Of a stretch of DNA of 64,000 nt, positions 54,020-63,582 are shown piece by piece. Position numbers and translations under genes: made by a program. Each line of letters starts with the position of its first letter. Positions within the stretch are counted from its first letter, which is position 1. Below the pieces are notes generated by a model that saw only the letters and a list, made by a program, of their open reading frames with translations, ran no database searches and was not told where the DNA came from. Source of the stretch: Tardiphaga sp. (lineage in GTDB: Bacteria > Pseudomonadota > Alphaproteobacteria > Rhizobiales > Xanthobacteraceae); the NCBI RefSeq assembly GCF_028290785.1, contig NZ_JAQGJD010000227.1, positions 1 to 64,000 of the forward strand, given 5' to 3'.

Positions 54020-54117
54020 TTTTCATCTGGCCGAGCACCGGGAACCTTACGCGCCTCCAGAAATTGACATGCGAATTTTGACAGGCCATTCGCCTGCCAA
54101 TCTGTCGCGTTCGCCTG

Positions 54118-55390
54118 GTGTTGCGGCGATTTATGTTTCTTGCCTTTGGTGCTGTCATTCAAGATTTCAATCCAGATACCACCGAGCAAGCGGATTTGCG
54201 CGGCGGGCGTTCGCCGTGGTTCGCCGGCGTAGATCGCGCCAAGCGCCGGCCACTCACCCAGGACATTCGTTGCGACGTACTGATCGTCGGCTGCGGCATC
54301 ACCGGATCGCTGATGGCGGAAGAACTGACGCGCCAGGGACTCGACGTCGTGATGGTTGATCGCGAACTGCCGGGCCGTGGCAGCACCGCGGGGAGCACCT
54401 CGATGTTGCTGTGGGAGATCGACCGCTCGCTGCAGGAATTGACCCACCTCTATGGCTATGAGCGCGCGGCGCGAGCCTATCGCGCCAGCTTCGAAGCCGT
54501 GCATGGGCTGATGGCGCTGGTTCCGGCTCAACCTGCCTTGCGAAATGCGCGACAAGGATTCGCTGTATCTCGCCGCCGGCGATTCCGCGAAGGACCTGAT
54601 CGAGGAACACGCGCTGCGGCAGCGCGCCGGCCTGCCCGGCGCCTTTCTGGATCACCGGATGCTGCTGTCCGAGTATGAGATCAGCCGCGCCGGCGCGCTG
54701 CTCTCGCCGGGATCGGCCGACGCCGATCCGATGCAACTGGCGAGCGGTTTGCTGAAAGTCGCCGTGGGGCGCGGTGCGCGACTGTTCGAGGGCGAAGCTA
54801 CCGCATTCGATTCCGCCGCCCATTCGGTCGGCGTGCAAATGAAAGATGGCTATACCATAGAGGCGCGCCACGTCGTGCTGGCCACCGGCTATGTGATGCC
54901 GGAGATCGTCAAGGCGACGGTGCAGAAACCATCTTCGAGCTGGGCGATCGCTACCCGTCCGCAACCGGACAACATCTGGCGCGACGCCGCGCTGATCTGG
55001 GAAGACAGCAAGGACTATCTCTACGCCCGTAGCACCAAGGCCGGCCGAATCATCATCGGCGGCGAGGACAGCGACGAGATCATCGAACCCGAAGCGCGCG
55101 ACGCACTGATAGCCGACAAGGCCGACGCGCTGACGAAGAGACTGGCCGCGCTGTGGCCGCGCGCGAAACTCGATATCGAGTTCCGCTGGGCCGGCACATT
55201 CGACACCACCAGCGACGGCCTGCCGCTGATCGGTCCAGTGCCCGACCACTCCGGCGTCTATGCGGCCTATGGCTATGGCGGCAACGGCATCACCTTTAGC
55301 TACATGGCAGCACAGCTGATCTGCGGAGCGATTGCCGGACAACATTCGCCGCTGCTGGAAGATTTCGCGCTGGACCGCGACGGGACCTAA
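54118..55390 (+). pseudogene. FAD-dependent oxidoreductase (DAO family) split by a +1 frameshift
   Basis: Two overlapping ORFs form one protein of about 424 aa. The first (from 54118) has the FAD motif VLIVGCGITGSLMAEELTRQG up to MALV. The second frame continues RLNLPCEMRDKDSLYLAAGD through the C-terminal FAD signature (FDTTSDGLPLIGPVPDHSG...GYGGNGITFS). One extra base in GGTTCCGG (54519-54526) explains the break. Either the gene is freshly inactivated or the base is a sequencing error; the second part shows no other damage. A start at 54133 is an alternative. It follows DUF3050 and probably shares its transcript. Confidence 0.8.
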
Positions 55391-55633
55391 GATCGCCAAG
55401 CCTCGTGACACCTGCGCGATGACGCCACCGAGACGGCTGCCCCTCCTGAACGGGCCGCCGGGTTAGGCTTGCGGACCACCGTCAAATTTTAGGGCAGACT
55501 TGCCGGGCGACCGCGCGAATCGCGCCGACGGAGGCAGCAGACGCATGGTTTTGCGCCAACGGTGTTGATTGACATCGCCCGGCCGATTGTTAGCATACAA
55601 GTGAATTTTCGCCCGCTTGACTGGGGTTTTCGC

Positions 55634-56491
55634 ATGAAACCGGCGCCGTTCACCCGCCACGTCCCTAAGACGATCGACGAAGTCGTCAGCGCGCTGGCCG
55701 AGTTCGCGCCGCAGGACGGGCGGATCCTGGCGGGCGGTCAGAGCCTGGTGCCGATCATGGCGTTCCGGATGGCGCGGCCGACGCATCTCATCGACATCAA
55801 CGAGGTCGAGGGCCTCGACCGCATCGCCATCGACGGCGATTACCTCTCGATCGGCGCGCGCGCCCGCCATGGCGCATTCCACAAGCCGGTGATCGATGGT
55901 GTGCTCGGAAAATTGCTGGCCTTCGTGGTCAGCCATATCGCGCATTACCCGATCCGGATGCGCGGCACGTTCTGCGGCAGCCTCGCCCATGCCGATCCGT
56001 CCTCGGAGTGGTGCCTCGTGGCGGCGACGCTCGGCGCCCAACTGGTAGTGAAGAGCGTACGCGGTGAGCGTATCGTCGCGGTCGAGGATTTTCTCGAAGG
56101 CATCATGTCGACCTCGCTGGCGGAAGATGAGTTTCTGGCCGAGGCACGGCTGCCGCTACTGCCCGCGGACACCCAGTTCGGCTTCTACGAATTCAGCCGC
56201 CGCGCCGGCGACTTTGCGATGGCCGCAGCCCTGGTCACCTATCGCCTGGTGGATGGCGTGATCGTCGATGCCCATGTCGGCATCGGCGGCGCCGAGGATC
56301 GCCCACGACGGATTGCGGAAGCCGAGGCGGTATTGAACGGCCAGGCGCCCTCGCCCGACCTGTTCGTCGCCGCCGGCGAAGCCGCGGCCGATGCCGTCGA
56401 GCCGCTGGAAGATATCCTGACCACGGCGGAATATCGCTGCGATCTGGTGCGCGCCGTGACGCGCCGCGCGCTGGAGCGCTCATTGCCATGA
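55634..56491 (+). CDS. Molybdenum hydroxylase, FAD-binding medium subunit (CoxM-like)
   Basis: A 285-aa subunit starting MKPAPFTRHVPKTIDEV. The two FAD-binding segments are present: ILAGGQSLVPIMAFRMARP and RMRGTFCGSLAHADPSSEW. It passes electrons from the Fe-S subunit to the final acceptor in xanthine-oxidase-family enzymes. The start is set by the family N-terminus; the track extends 24 codons upstream. It is the first of four genes joined by ATGA or GTGA overlaps. Confidence 0.9.
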   Translation: MKPAPFTRHVPKTIDEVVSALAEFAPQDGRILAGGQSLVPIMAFRMARPTHLIDINEVEGLDRIAIDGDYLSIGARARHGAFHKPVIDGVLGKLLAFVVSHIAHYPIRMRGTFCGSLAHADPSSEWCLVAATLGAQLVVKSVRGERIVAVEDFLEGIMSTSLAEDEFLAEARLPLLPADTQFGFYEFSRRAGDFAMAAALVTYRLVDGVIVDAHVGIGGAEDRPRRIAEAEAVLNGQAPSPDLFVAAGEAAADAVEPLEDILTTAEYRCDLVRAVTRRALERSLP

Positions 56492-58842
56492 CTGCCCACA
56501 CCAAGGGCTCCGGCACGACCTGGGTCGGGCGGTCGCTGCGGCGTGTCGAAGACCCCGCTTTGGTCACCGGCCAGGGCCGCTTCACCGCGGATCTGCCGGC
56601 CGTACACTGGGTCCGCTTCGTGCGCAGCAGCGTCGCCGCCGGCACGATCGGAAGCATCACCGCACCCGACGGCGCCGGCATCGTCACCGCGGCCGATCTG
56701 AAATCGCTGAAGCCGATCCGGCCCATGCTGAGCAAGTTCAACTACGTCGCCGTGGGTCAGCCGATCCTCGCCGATGGCGTGGTGCGTTTCACCGGCGAAG
56801 CCATTGCCGCAGTCTATGCACGGGGCAAGGACGAAGCCGAAGATATCGCCGAACTGATCGAGGTGGAAATTGCCGAGACGTCGCCGCTGATCGATGCCAT
56901 CGACGCGCTCGCCGACGGCGCGCCGCTGGTGCATGCGGAGGCCACGGGCAATGTGATCGTCGAAGGTCGCATCGTCACGCCGGGTTTCGACGAGGTCTGG
57001 AAGACGGCGCACACGATCATCCGCGTCGATGGCCGCTCGCGCCGGCAGAATGCGACGCCGATGGAAGCCCGCGCAGGCCATGCGGCGTTTGACGCCTCCA
57101 CCGGCCGGGTCACCCTGACCTGCACCACCCAGATGCCGCACCTGACGCGCACTGCCGTGTGCGACATCATCGGCATGCCGGAATCGGATCTGCGCGTGGT
57201 GGCACCGGATGTCGGCGGCGGCTTCGGCCAGAAGATGTCGCTGGCGCCGGAATACGTGCTGCTGGTGTGGCTGGCGCGAAAACTGCGCAGCTCGGTGGCG
57301 TGGACCGAGGACCGCCGCGAAAACCTGATCGCCAGCTTCCACAGCCGCGACCAGCACGTCGAACTGGAAGGCGCATTCGACAAGGGCGGCAAGCTGCTGG
57401 CGCTGCGCGGCGACATCGTCGCCAATGTCGGCGCCTATTCCTGCTTCCCCACCACGTCCGGCGTCGAGCCGCTGATGGCGCTGGCGGAGCTGCCCGGCCC
57501 CTACGACGTCCGCGCCTATCACTGCCGGTCGCGCGGCGTGCTGACCCACACCTGTCCGATGGCGCCGTATCGCGGCGTGTCGCGACCGGTCATTACTTTC
57601 GTGCTGGAACGGCTGATGGACAAGGCCGCGGCCTTCTTCGCCATCGAGCCCACCGAACTGCGCCGCCGCAACCTGATCGACACGTTTCCCTACACTTCCG
57701 CGACCGGTCTCGTGTTCGACGACGGCAGCTACAAGGCGACCATGGAGATGGCGATTGCCGCCATCGACCTGCGCTCGTTTCGCAAGCAACAGCAGACGGC
57801 GCGCGAAAACGGCCGCTATCTCGGCATCGGCTTTGCGACCTTCTCCGAGCGCACCGGCTATGGCACCCCGGCCTTCGCGGCACGGGGCATGGCGATCTCG
57901 CCGGGCTTCGAGACCGTGCATCTGAGCATCGACCCCTCCGGCTTCGTCGAGGCGCGGATCGGCTCGTCGCCGCATGGCCAGGGCCTGCGCACGTCGCTCG
58001 CGCAGATCATCGCCGACGAAATCGGTATCGATCCCGAATTCATCAAGGTGGTGCATGGCGACACCGACCGCTCGCCCTATGGCTGGGGCACCTTTGCCAG
58101 CCGCTCGCTGGTGCTGTCCGGCGGCGCCAGCCTGATTGCTGCGCAAAAGATTCGCGCCAAGCTGGTGAAAATGGCGGGCCACATGCTGGAAGCGGCGCCG
58201 GAAGACATCACGCTGCAAGCCGGCTCGGCGCATGTGATCGGCACCGACCGCTCGATCACCATCGCCACTCTGGTGCGCGCGGCCTATCATCAGGTGCACA
58301 TCTTCAATGGCGAAATCGAGCCCGGCATGACCGAGACCGGCACCTACGATCCATCCGGCACCTTCTCCAACGCCTGCCATGTCGCCCTCGTCGAGGTCGA
58401 TATCGACACCGGGCGCGTCGAAATGAAAAAATTTCTAGTCGCCGAGGATGCCGGGCTGATCATCAATCCGATGATCGCCGATGGCCAGGTGCATGGCGGC
58501 GTGGCGCAGGGCATCGGCAACGCGCTGCTCGAGGAAATCATCTATGACGAGACCGGCAATATCCTGAGCAGCACCCTGGCGGATTTCCTGCCGCCTACAT
58601 CTAGGGAAATTCCCGAGATCGAACTGCACCACATCGAGACCCTGACCGGCAATTCCATCACCAAGGCCAAGGGCCTTGGCGAAGGCGGCGCCATCGGCGC
58701 GCCGGCGGCGGTGATCTCGGCGATCAACGACGCGCTCTCCCCATTCGGGGTTTCCATCGACGAGATGCCCGCGACGCCGCAACGGATTCGGGCGGCCCTG
58801 CGCAGCAGCGGAAAGTTGCCAAGTCACGGAAGATTTGCATGA
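56488..58842 (+). CDS. Molybdenum hydroxylase, large molybdopterin-binding subunit 1 (CoxL-like)
   Basis: A 784-aa large subunit of the xanthine dehydrogenase/aldehyde oxidase family. It carries GGGFGQKMSLAPEYVLLVWLARK, the active-site loop MAPYRGVSRPVITFVLERLMD, and the catalytic Glu in GLGEGGAIGAPAAV. The active-site loop is not the AYxCSFR form of CO dehydrogenase, so it is not a carbon monoxide enzyme. The substrate is probably an aromatic heterocycle, aldehyde or similar. It overlaps the M gene by four bases. Confidence 0.9.
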   Translation: MTAHTKGSGTTWVGRSLRRVEDPALVTGQGRFTADLPAVHWVRFVRSSVAAGTIGSITAPDGAGIVTAADLKSLKPIRPMLSKFNYVAVGQPILADGVVRFTGEAIAAVYARGKDEAEDIAELIEVEIAETSPLIDAIDALADGAPLVHAEATGNVIVEGRIVTPGFDEVWKTAHTIIRVDGRSRRQNATPMEARAGHAAFDASTGRVTLTCTTQMPHLTRTAVCDIIGMPESDLRVVAPDVGGGFGQKMSLAPEYVLLVWLARKLRSSVAWTEDRRENLIASFHSRDQHVELEGAFDKGGKLLALRGDIVANVGAYSCFPTTSGVEPLMALAELPGPYDVRAYHCRSRGVLTHTCPMAPYRGVSRPVITFVLERLMDKAAAFFAIEPTELRRRNLIDTFPYTSATGLVFDDGSYKATMEMAIAAIDLRSFRKQQQTARENGRYLGIGFATFSERTGYGTPAFAARGMAISPGFETVHLSIDPSGFVEARIGSSPHGQGLRTSLAQIIADEIGIDPEFIKVVHGDTDRSPYGWGTFASRSLVLSGGASLIAAQKIRAKLVKMAGHMLEAAPEDITLQAGSAHVIGTDRSITIATLVRAAYHQVHIFNGEIEPGMTETGTYDPSGTFSNACHVALVEVDIDTGRVEMKKFLVAEDAGLIINPMIADGQVHGGVAQGIGNALLEEIIYDETGNILSSTLADFLPPTSREIPEIELHHIETLTGNSITKAKGLGEGGAIGAPAAVISAINDALSPFGVSIDEMPATPQRIRAALRSSGKLPSHGRFA

Positions 58843-59318
58843 CCGACAAGACCAACATCACGCTGAACATCAACGGCCGCAACCACGCCATCTCCGTGGA
58901 ATCGCGGCGCACGCTGGCGGATGCGATCCGCGAAGAATGCGGCCAGACCGGTACCCATATCGGCTGTGAGCACGGCGTCTGCGGCGCCTGCACGGTGCTG
59001 GTCAGCGGCGAACCGGTGCGCTCCTGTCTGATGTTCGCGCAGCAGGCGGCCGGCAAGGAGATCCGCACCGTGGAAGGTTTGGCGCGGGGCGACGAGATGC
59101 ACCCGATGCAGCGCACCTTCATGGAGAACCACGGCCTGCAATGCGGTTTTTGCACGCCGGGCTTCCTGATGCTCGCGGTCGGCGTGCTGGAGAAGGAGCC
59201 GGACATCTCCGACCATGATCTGGTCGACGTGTTGTCGTCCAACCTGTGCCGCTGCACCGGCTATCAGAATATCATCAAGGCGGTGCGGGCCGCCGCCATC
59301 GAGATGCGCCAGTCGTGA
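58839..59318 (+). CDS. Molybdenum hydroxylase, 2Fe-2S small subunit (CoxS-like)
   Basis: A 159-aa protein with the plant-type 2Fe-2S site (CEHGVCGACTVLVSGEPVRSC) and the second, xanthine-oxidase-specific site (CGFCTPGF ... CRCTGYQNI). It carries electrons between the molybdenum centre and FAD. It overlaps the upstream L subunit by four bases and the downstream L subunit by GTGA. A single S subunit for two L genes implies that it is shared, or that both L proteins act in one complex. Confidence 0.93.
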   Translation: MTDKTNITLNINGRNHAISVESRRTLADAIREECGQTGTHIGCEHGVCGACTVLVSGEPVRSCLMFAQQAAGKEIRTVEGLARGDEMHPMQRTFMENHGLQCGFCTPGFLMLAVGVLEKEPDISDHDLVDVLSSNLCRCTGYQNIIKAVRAAAIEMRQS

Positions 59319-61618
59319 GCGGCGCCCGGCCAAAACTCGTTGGTCAGTCGATTGCCCGCAAGGAAGACGGACCGCTGCTGCGCGGCCAGGGCCTGTTCGC
59401 CGCCGATGTGAATTTTCCGAACCAGTTGCACATGCGCGTGGTGCGCTCGACCTATGCGCACGGCAGGATTCTCTCGGTCGATCTGGCGCCGGCGCTGGCG
59501 ATCCCCGGCGTCCATGCGGCATGGGCCTTCGCCGATGTCGCCGACATCCCGCCGATCGACTTCCGCCTCACCAAGCTCGAACAGCTCGCCGCCTATCGGC
59601 AGACCATCCTGGCCAAGGATCGCGTGCGTTATGTCGGCGATCCCGTCGCCGTGGTGTTCGCCGACGATCCCTATCTGGCCGAAGACGCTGCCGAACATGT
59701 GGCCGTCGAGATCGAGGAACTGCCGGTCATTCTTCATGCGGACGGCGAGGTCGGCGAATTCCGCGAGGGGTTGCCCACCGAACCCGCCATCATCCGCAAG
59801 GGCTATGGCGATATCGATGCCGCCTTCGCCGCCGCGCATGCCACCGTCAGCCTGTCGTTGTCGATCGGCCGGCACTCCGGCGTGCCACTGGAAACCCGCG
59901 GCTCGATCGGTCGCTATGTCGCCAGCACCGACATGCTGGAGATGTACGGCGCCGCGAAAGTGCCGCACTGGAATCGCGACCAGATCGCCAGGATGCTCGG
60001 GCGGTCGCCGGCCAGCGTCAACCTGTTCGAGGGCCATGTCGGCGGCGGGTTCGGCGTCCGTGGCGAGTTGTATCCCGAAGACGTGCTGGTGTGCCTCGCG
60101 GCGATACGGCTGGGCCGCCCGGTCAAGTGGATTGAGGATCGCCGCGAGAACCTGATCGCCACCAACCATTCGCGGCAGCAGACCCATCACATCCGCGCCG
60201 CCATCGATCGCGACGGCCGCATCCTCGCCATCGACGACGAATTTTATCACGACCAGGGCGGCTACATGCGAACGCATGCCGCCACCGTTCCCGATCTCGC
60301 CGCCGCGATGCTGCCCGGTCCCTATCGCGTGCCCGCCTATCGTGCCGTCGGCCACATCCGCCTGACCAATAAGACGCCGGGCGGCACCTACCGCGCGCCC
60401 GGGCGCTATGAAAGCACCTTTGTCCGCGAGCGGCTGCTCGATGCGATCGCCGCGAAAGTCGGCGTCGATGGCGTCGAGATCCGGCGCCGCAACCTGATCG
60501 ACAAGAGCGAGATGCCGGTGACCCGCGCGCTGGAAACGCTGGGCACAGACATCGTACTGGATTCCGGCGACTACGCGCGATTGCTCGACAAGGCGCTGGA
60601 CGGCGTGAGCTGGCCCGAACTGCAGGCGGTGATCGCGCAGCGGCGTAGCGATGGCGAGTTGGTCGGCGCCGGCGTGGCGATGTTCGTCGAGAAGAGCGGG
60701 CTCGGTCCGTTCGACGACGTGCACATTACCATCGATATCACCGGGCATGTCGAAGTCGTCACGGGCGCGGCTTCCGTCGGCCAGGGTGTCGAGACTGTGA
60801 TCGCGCAAATCTGCGCCGATACGCTGGGCGTGAACTATGACGATATCAACGTGATCCACGGCCAGACCAACCGCATCGCAAGGGGCCTCGGCGCCTTCGC
60901 CTCGCGCGTCACCGTGATGACCGGAGAAGCAACACGGCTCGCGGCCGTCAAACTGCGCGACAGGGTGCTGGCGGTTGCCTCGGAGCTGCTGCAGTCCCCT
61001 GCCGCGGATCTTGATATCGTCAATGGCCTGATCGTGCGCAGCGGCATCAGTGCCGGCCCATCGATCAAGCTGGCGCAGATTGCCGCGGCGCTGGCACCGG
61101 GATCAACGCTGCTGGGCAACGACGAGCCTGGATTATCCGCCGAGGCCTCGTTCGAATCCAAGCATATGGTTTACCCCTACGGCGTCCATATCGCCGTGGT
61201 CAGCCTGGCGCGCGACACCGGCGCGATCGATATCGAGCGCTATCTGGTGGCCTACGATATCGGCAAGGCCGTCAATCCCATGCTGGTCGAAGGCCAGATT
61301 GTCGGCGGCGTGGCGCAGGGCATCGGCGGCGCGCTGTACGAGGAATTCACCTATGACGATCGCGGCGAGCCGCTGGCGGTGACGTTCGCGGACTACCTGA
61401 TGCCGACGGCGCGCGAGGTGCCGCACATCGACGTCATCATCTCCGAGGATGCGCCGAGCCCGCTCAACCCGATGGGCCTCAAGGGCGCCGGCGAAGGCGG
61501 CACCAACGCCGTCGGCGCGGCCATCGCCGCGGCGATCGACGACGCGCTCGGCCAGCCCGGCGCGATCACGCGGCTGCCGGTGTCACCGCAGATGATCAAG
61601 GCGATGTTGAGAAAATAG
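59315..61618 (+). CDS. Molybdenum hydroxylase, large molybdopterin-binding subunit 2
   Basis: A 767-aa large subunit with a GTG start overlapping the S gene. Motifs: GGGFGVRGELYPEDVLVCLAAIRLG, the active-site loop GGTYRAPGRYESTFVRERLLDAIA, and the Glu in GLKGAGEGGTNAVGAAI. It is clearly a diverged paralogue of the first L subunit (for example FGVRGELYPED against FGQKMSLAPEY), so the two should differ in substrate. No maturation genes (XdhC or CoxD types) lie in this window. Confidence 0.9.
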   Translation: MSGARPKLVGQSIARKEDGPLLRGQGLFAADVNFPNQLHMRVVRSTYAHGRILSVDLAPALAIPGVHAAWAFADVADIPPIDFRLTKLEQLAAYRQTILAKDRVRYVGDPVAVVFADDPYLAEDAAEHVAVEIEELPVILHADGEVGEFREGLPTEPAIIRKGYGDIDAAFAAAHATVSLSLSIGRHSGVPLETRGSIGRYVASTDMLEMYGAAKVPHWNRDQIARMLGRSPASVNLFEGHVGGGFGVRGELYPEDVLVCLAAIRLGRPVKWIEDRRENLIATNHSRQQTHHIRAAIDRDGRILAIDDEFYHDQGGYMRTHAATVPDLAAAMLPGPYRVPAYRAVGHIRLTNKTPGGTYRAPGRYESTFVRERLLDAIAAKVGVDGVEIRRRNLIDKSEMPVTRALETLGTDIVLDSGDYARLLDKALDGVSWPELQAVIAQRRSDGELVGAGVAMFVEKSGLGPFDDVHITIDITGHVEVVTGAASVGQGVETVIAQICADTLGVNYDDINVIHGQTNRIARGLGAFASRVTVMTGEATRLAAVKLRDRVLAVASELLQSPAADLDIVNGLIVRSGISAGPSIKLAQIAAALAPGSTLLGNDEPGLSAEASFESKHMVYPYGVHIAVVSLARDTGAIDIERYLVAYDIGKAVNPMLVEGQIVGGVAQGIGGALYEEFTYDDRGEPLAVTFADYLMPTAREVPHIDVIISEDAPSPLNPMGLKGAGEGGTNAVGAAIAAAIDDALGQPGAITRLPVSPQMIKAMLRK

Positions 61619-61765
61619 GTCGCACGATCCTCGGTCGGGATGGGTGTGACCAGGACAATTCATCGCGCCGTCACAGCGCCAGGCGACTCCAGAGCGCCCA
61701 GCCGGCCCCCGCGCCATCCCCGCCTCGACTAGCCCTTGGTCAGCATCGTGCTGTAGGATTCCAAC

Positions 61766-62704
61766 ATGGAAATAGCATGGCTTGAGGATTTTCTCGCGGT
61801 TCTGGATGAAGGAGGGTTTTCCCGGGCGGCGGAACGGCGCGCCGTCAGCCAGCCCGCCCTCAGCCGACGAATCCGCTCGCTGGAGCAATGGGTTGGCGCC
61901 GCCTTGTTCGATCGCAACACGCATTCCGTTCGGCTGACCGCCGCCGGCGAACGCTTCCGTCTGGTGGCCGAGGAAACCCTGCGCCGTCTACAGATCGGGC
62001 GCGAGGAAGCGTTTGGCGCGGCTCAAGCGGCTTCCAGCGCACTTCGCTTTGCCGCCACCCACGTCCTGTCCCTGACGTTCTTTCCGCGCTGGCTGCGCGC
62101 ACTGGAAGCCGCCGCGCCGATCCTGTCGACGGTCCAGCTCACCGCCGACAATATGGTAGCCTGCGAAAAGCTGATGGTGGAAGGCCGCGCCCAGTTCCTG
62201 CTGTGCCATCACCATAGCGAGGCGGCATCGCGGCTGACCAATGACGCTTTCCGCTCGATCCATCTCGGCGACGACATCCTGTTGCCGGTGATGTCGCCCA
62301 CGCTGCAACCGCGCGAACTGGGCGCGGCGCCGTTTCTCGCCTACACGTCGGAGTCCGGCATGGGCCGCATTCTGGCTGCGGCCTGGGCGGCCACCGGCAC
62401 GAGGGCGCCGGCGGAGCCGGTGTTCGCATCGCACCTGGCCAGCGTGCTCGCGACCATGGCGCGGGATGGACGCGGCGTCGCATGGTCGCCGCTCAGCCTC
62501 GTGGCCGACGATCTCGCAGCCGGGACGCTGGTCCGCGCCGGCGGCACGAGCGATGAAGTGCCGATGGAAATTCGGCTGTTTCGCCCGAAAGCCCGGCAAA
62601 GCCCCGGTGCCGAGGCACTATGGAATCATGCTGCCGGGCTCTCGCTGCCTCAGGCAAAGAATGCAGTCAGCTCCGCGATCGTTTCCTCCGGTCGCTCTTC
62701 CTGA
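61766..62704 (+). CDS. LysR-family transcriptional regulator
   Basis: A 312-aa regulator with the N-terminal helix-turn-helix WLEDFLAVLDEGGFSRAAERRAVSQPALSRRIRSLEQWVGAALFDR and a C-terminal type 2 periplasmic-binding-like effector domain. It is 147 bp downstream of the molybdenum hydroxylase operon on the same strand, and convergent with and overlapping the end of the hydrolase gene by 55 bp. It may control either; the inducer cannot be guessed. Confidence 0.87.
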   Translation: MEIAWLEDFLAVLDEGGFSRAAERRAVSQPALSRRIRSLEQWVGAALFDRNTHSVRLTAAGERFRLVAEETLRRLQIGREEAFGAAQAASSALRFAATHVLSLTFFPRWLRALEAAAPILSTVQLTADNMVACEKLMVEGRAQFLLCHHHSEAASRLTNDAFRSIHLGDDILLPVMSPTLQPRELGAAPFLAYTSESGMGRILAAAWAATGTRAPAEPVFASHLASVLATMARDGRGVAWSPLSLVADDLAAGTLVRAGGTSDEVPMEIRLFRPKARQSPGAEALWNHAAGLSLPQAKNAVSSAIVSSGRSS

Positions 62705-63582
62705 AGCGTATGACCGCAATCGAACGCGCGGCCGGAAACGTGCAACGCCTTTTCCCGCCAGGTCTCCAGCACATCGTAGAGCGCGCCGACGGTGCCCTTG
62801 CCGCCCCAGATCGCGAGCAAGGGAGCCGTGACCCGCCTGTCGGCGTCGGCGGCATCGTGCACGAGATCGATGGTCGCGGCCGCACGATAATCCTCGCAGA
62901 TCGCGTGGCGAGTCGCGGGATCGTTGTAGCAACGCAGATATTCCGCGAAGGCGGCGGGTTCGGTGGCGCCGGGTGTCTTGACCTGCCCGTCAATATGCGT
63001 GCGCAGGAAGAATTCCGGATCGGCGCCGATCATCCGCTCCGGCAACGGCGCCGGCTGGATCAGGAAGAACCACCAGAAATAACGCGTGGCAAACGCCTTG
63101 TCGGTTCGCGCATACATGGTTGAGGTGGGTGCGATATCGATCAGCGCGACCCGCGACACGGCCTCGGGATAATCGAGCGCCATGCGATGCGCGACGCGGC
63201 CGCCGCGATCGTGGCCCGCGAGGTCGAAGCGTTCATGTCCGAGGGCGCGCATCACCGCGACCTGATCGCGCGCCATGCTGCGCTTCGAATAGGCCGCATG
63301 GTCGGCCCCGCTTTCCGGCTTGCTGCTGTCGCCATAGCCGCGCAGGTCGGTCGCGACGATGGTGAAGCGCTGGGCGAGTTGCGCCACCACCTTGCGCCAG
63401 GTGACGTGAGTCTGCGGATGCCCGTGCAGCAGCAGCAGCGGCGGCCCCTTGCCACCAATGGCAGCGCGGATCGTGATGCCGTCGGCCAGCGTCACATCGA
63501 GCAGGCGGAAGCCCGCCAGGAATGGCGACGGGCCGCGTTCGGCAAACGTCGCATCGGAATCGGGGAGAGTTAAGCCAGCCAT
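62650..63582 (-). CDS. Haloacetate-dehalogenase-like alpha/beta hydrolase
   Basis: A 310-aa protein close to fluoroacetate dehalogenases. It has HGHPQTHVTWRKV, TDLRGYGDSSKP, the nucleophile and substrate-binding HDRGGRVAHRM (Asp125, Arg126, Arg129), CEDYRAAATID (Tyr232) and the base His291. The halide pocket normally contains His-Trp before FLxQPAP, but here it reads Trp170-Trp171 (YFWWFFLIQPAPLP), so the His is replaced. The activity may therefore be altered or not dehalogenation, with epoxide or ester hydrolysis as alternatives. It overlaps leuD by 13 bp. Confidence 0.8.
   Translation of the reverse strand: MAGLTLPDSDATFAERGPSPFLAGFRLLDVTLADGITIRAAIGGKGPPLLLLHGHPQTHVTWRKVVAQLAQRFTIVATDLRGYGDSSKPESGADHAAYSKRSMARDQVAVMRALGHERFDLAGHDRGGRVAHRMALDYPEAVSRVALIDIAPTSTMYARTDKAFATRYFWWFFLIQPAPLPERMIGADPEFFLRTHIDGQVKTPGATEPAAFAEYLRCYNDPATRHAICEDYRAAATIDLVHDAADADRRVTAPLLAIWGGKGTVGALYDVLETWREKALHVSGRAFDCGHTLQEERPEETIAELTAFFA

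Noticed and set aside
55592-55607. AAGTGAATT near the start of the molybdenum hydroxylase operon resembles half of the cluster operator
   Set aside because: Only the core half matches, with one mismatch. The other arm is absent at the required spacing, so this operon is not assigned to the regulon.
56239-58380. 713-codon open frame on the minus strand over the first L subunit
   Set aside because: Shadow of the real gene. Composition is His/Arg/Gly-rich without any recognisable domain, as expected for antisense frames of high-GC genes.
59264-60859. 531-codon open frame on the minus strand over the second L subunit
   Set aside because: Antisense shadow with the same biased composition and no domain. 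The plus-strand protein has all family motifs.
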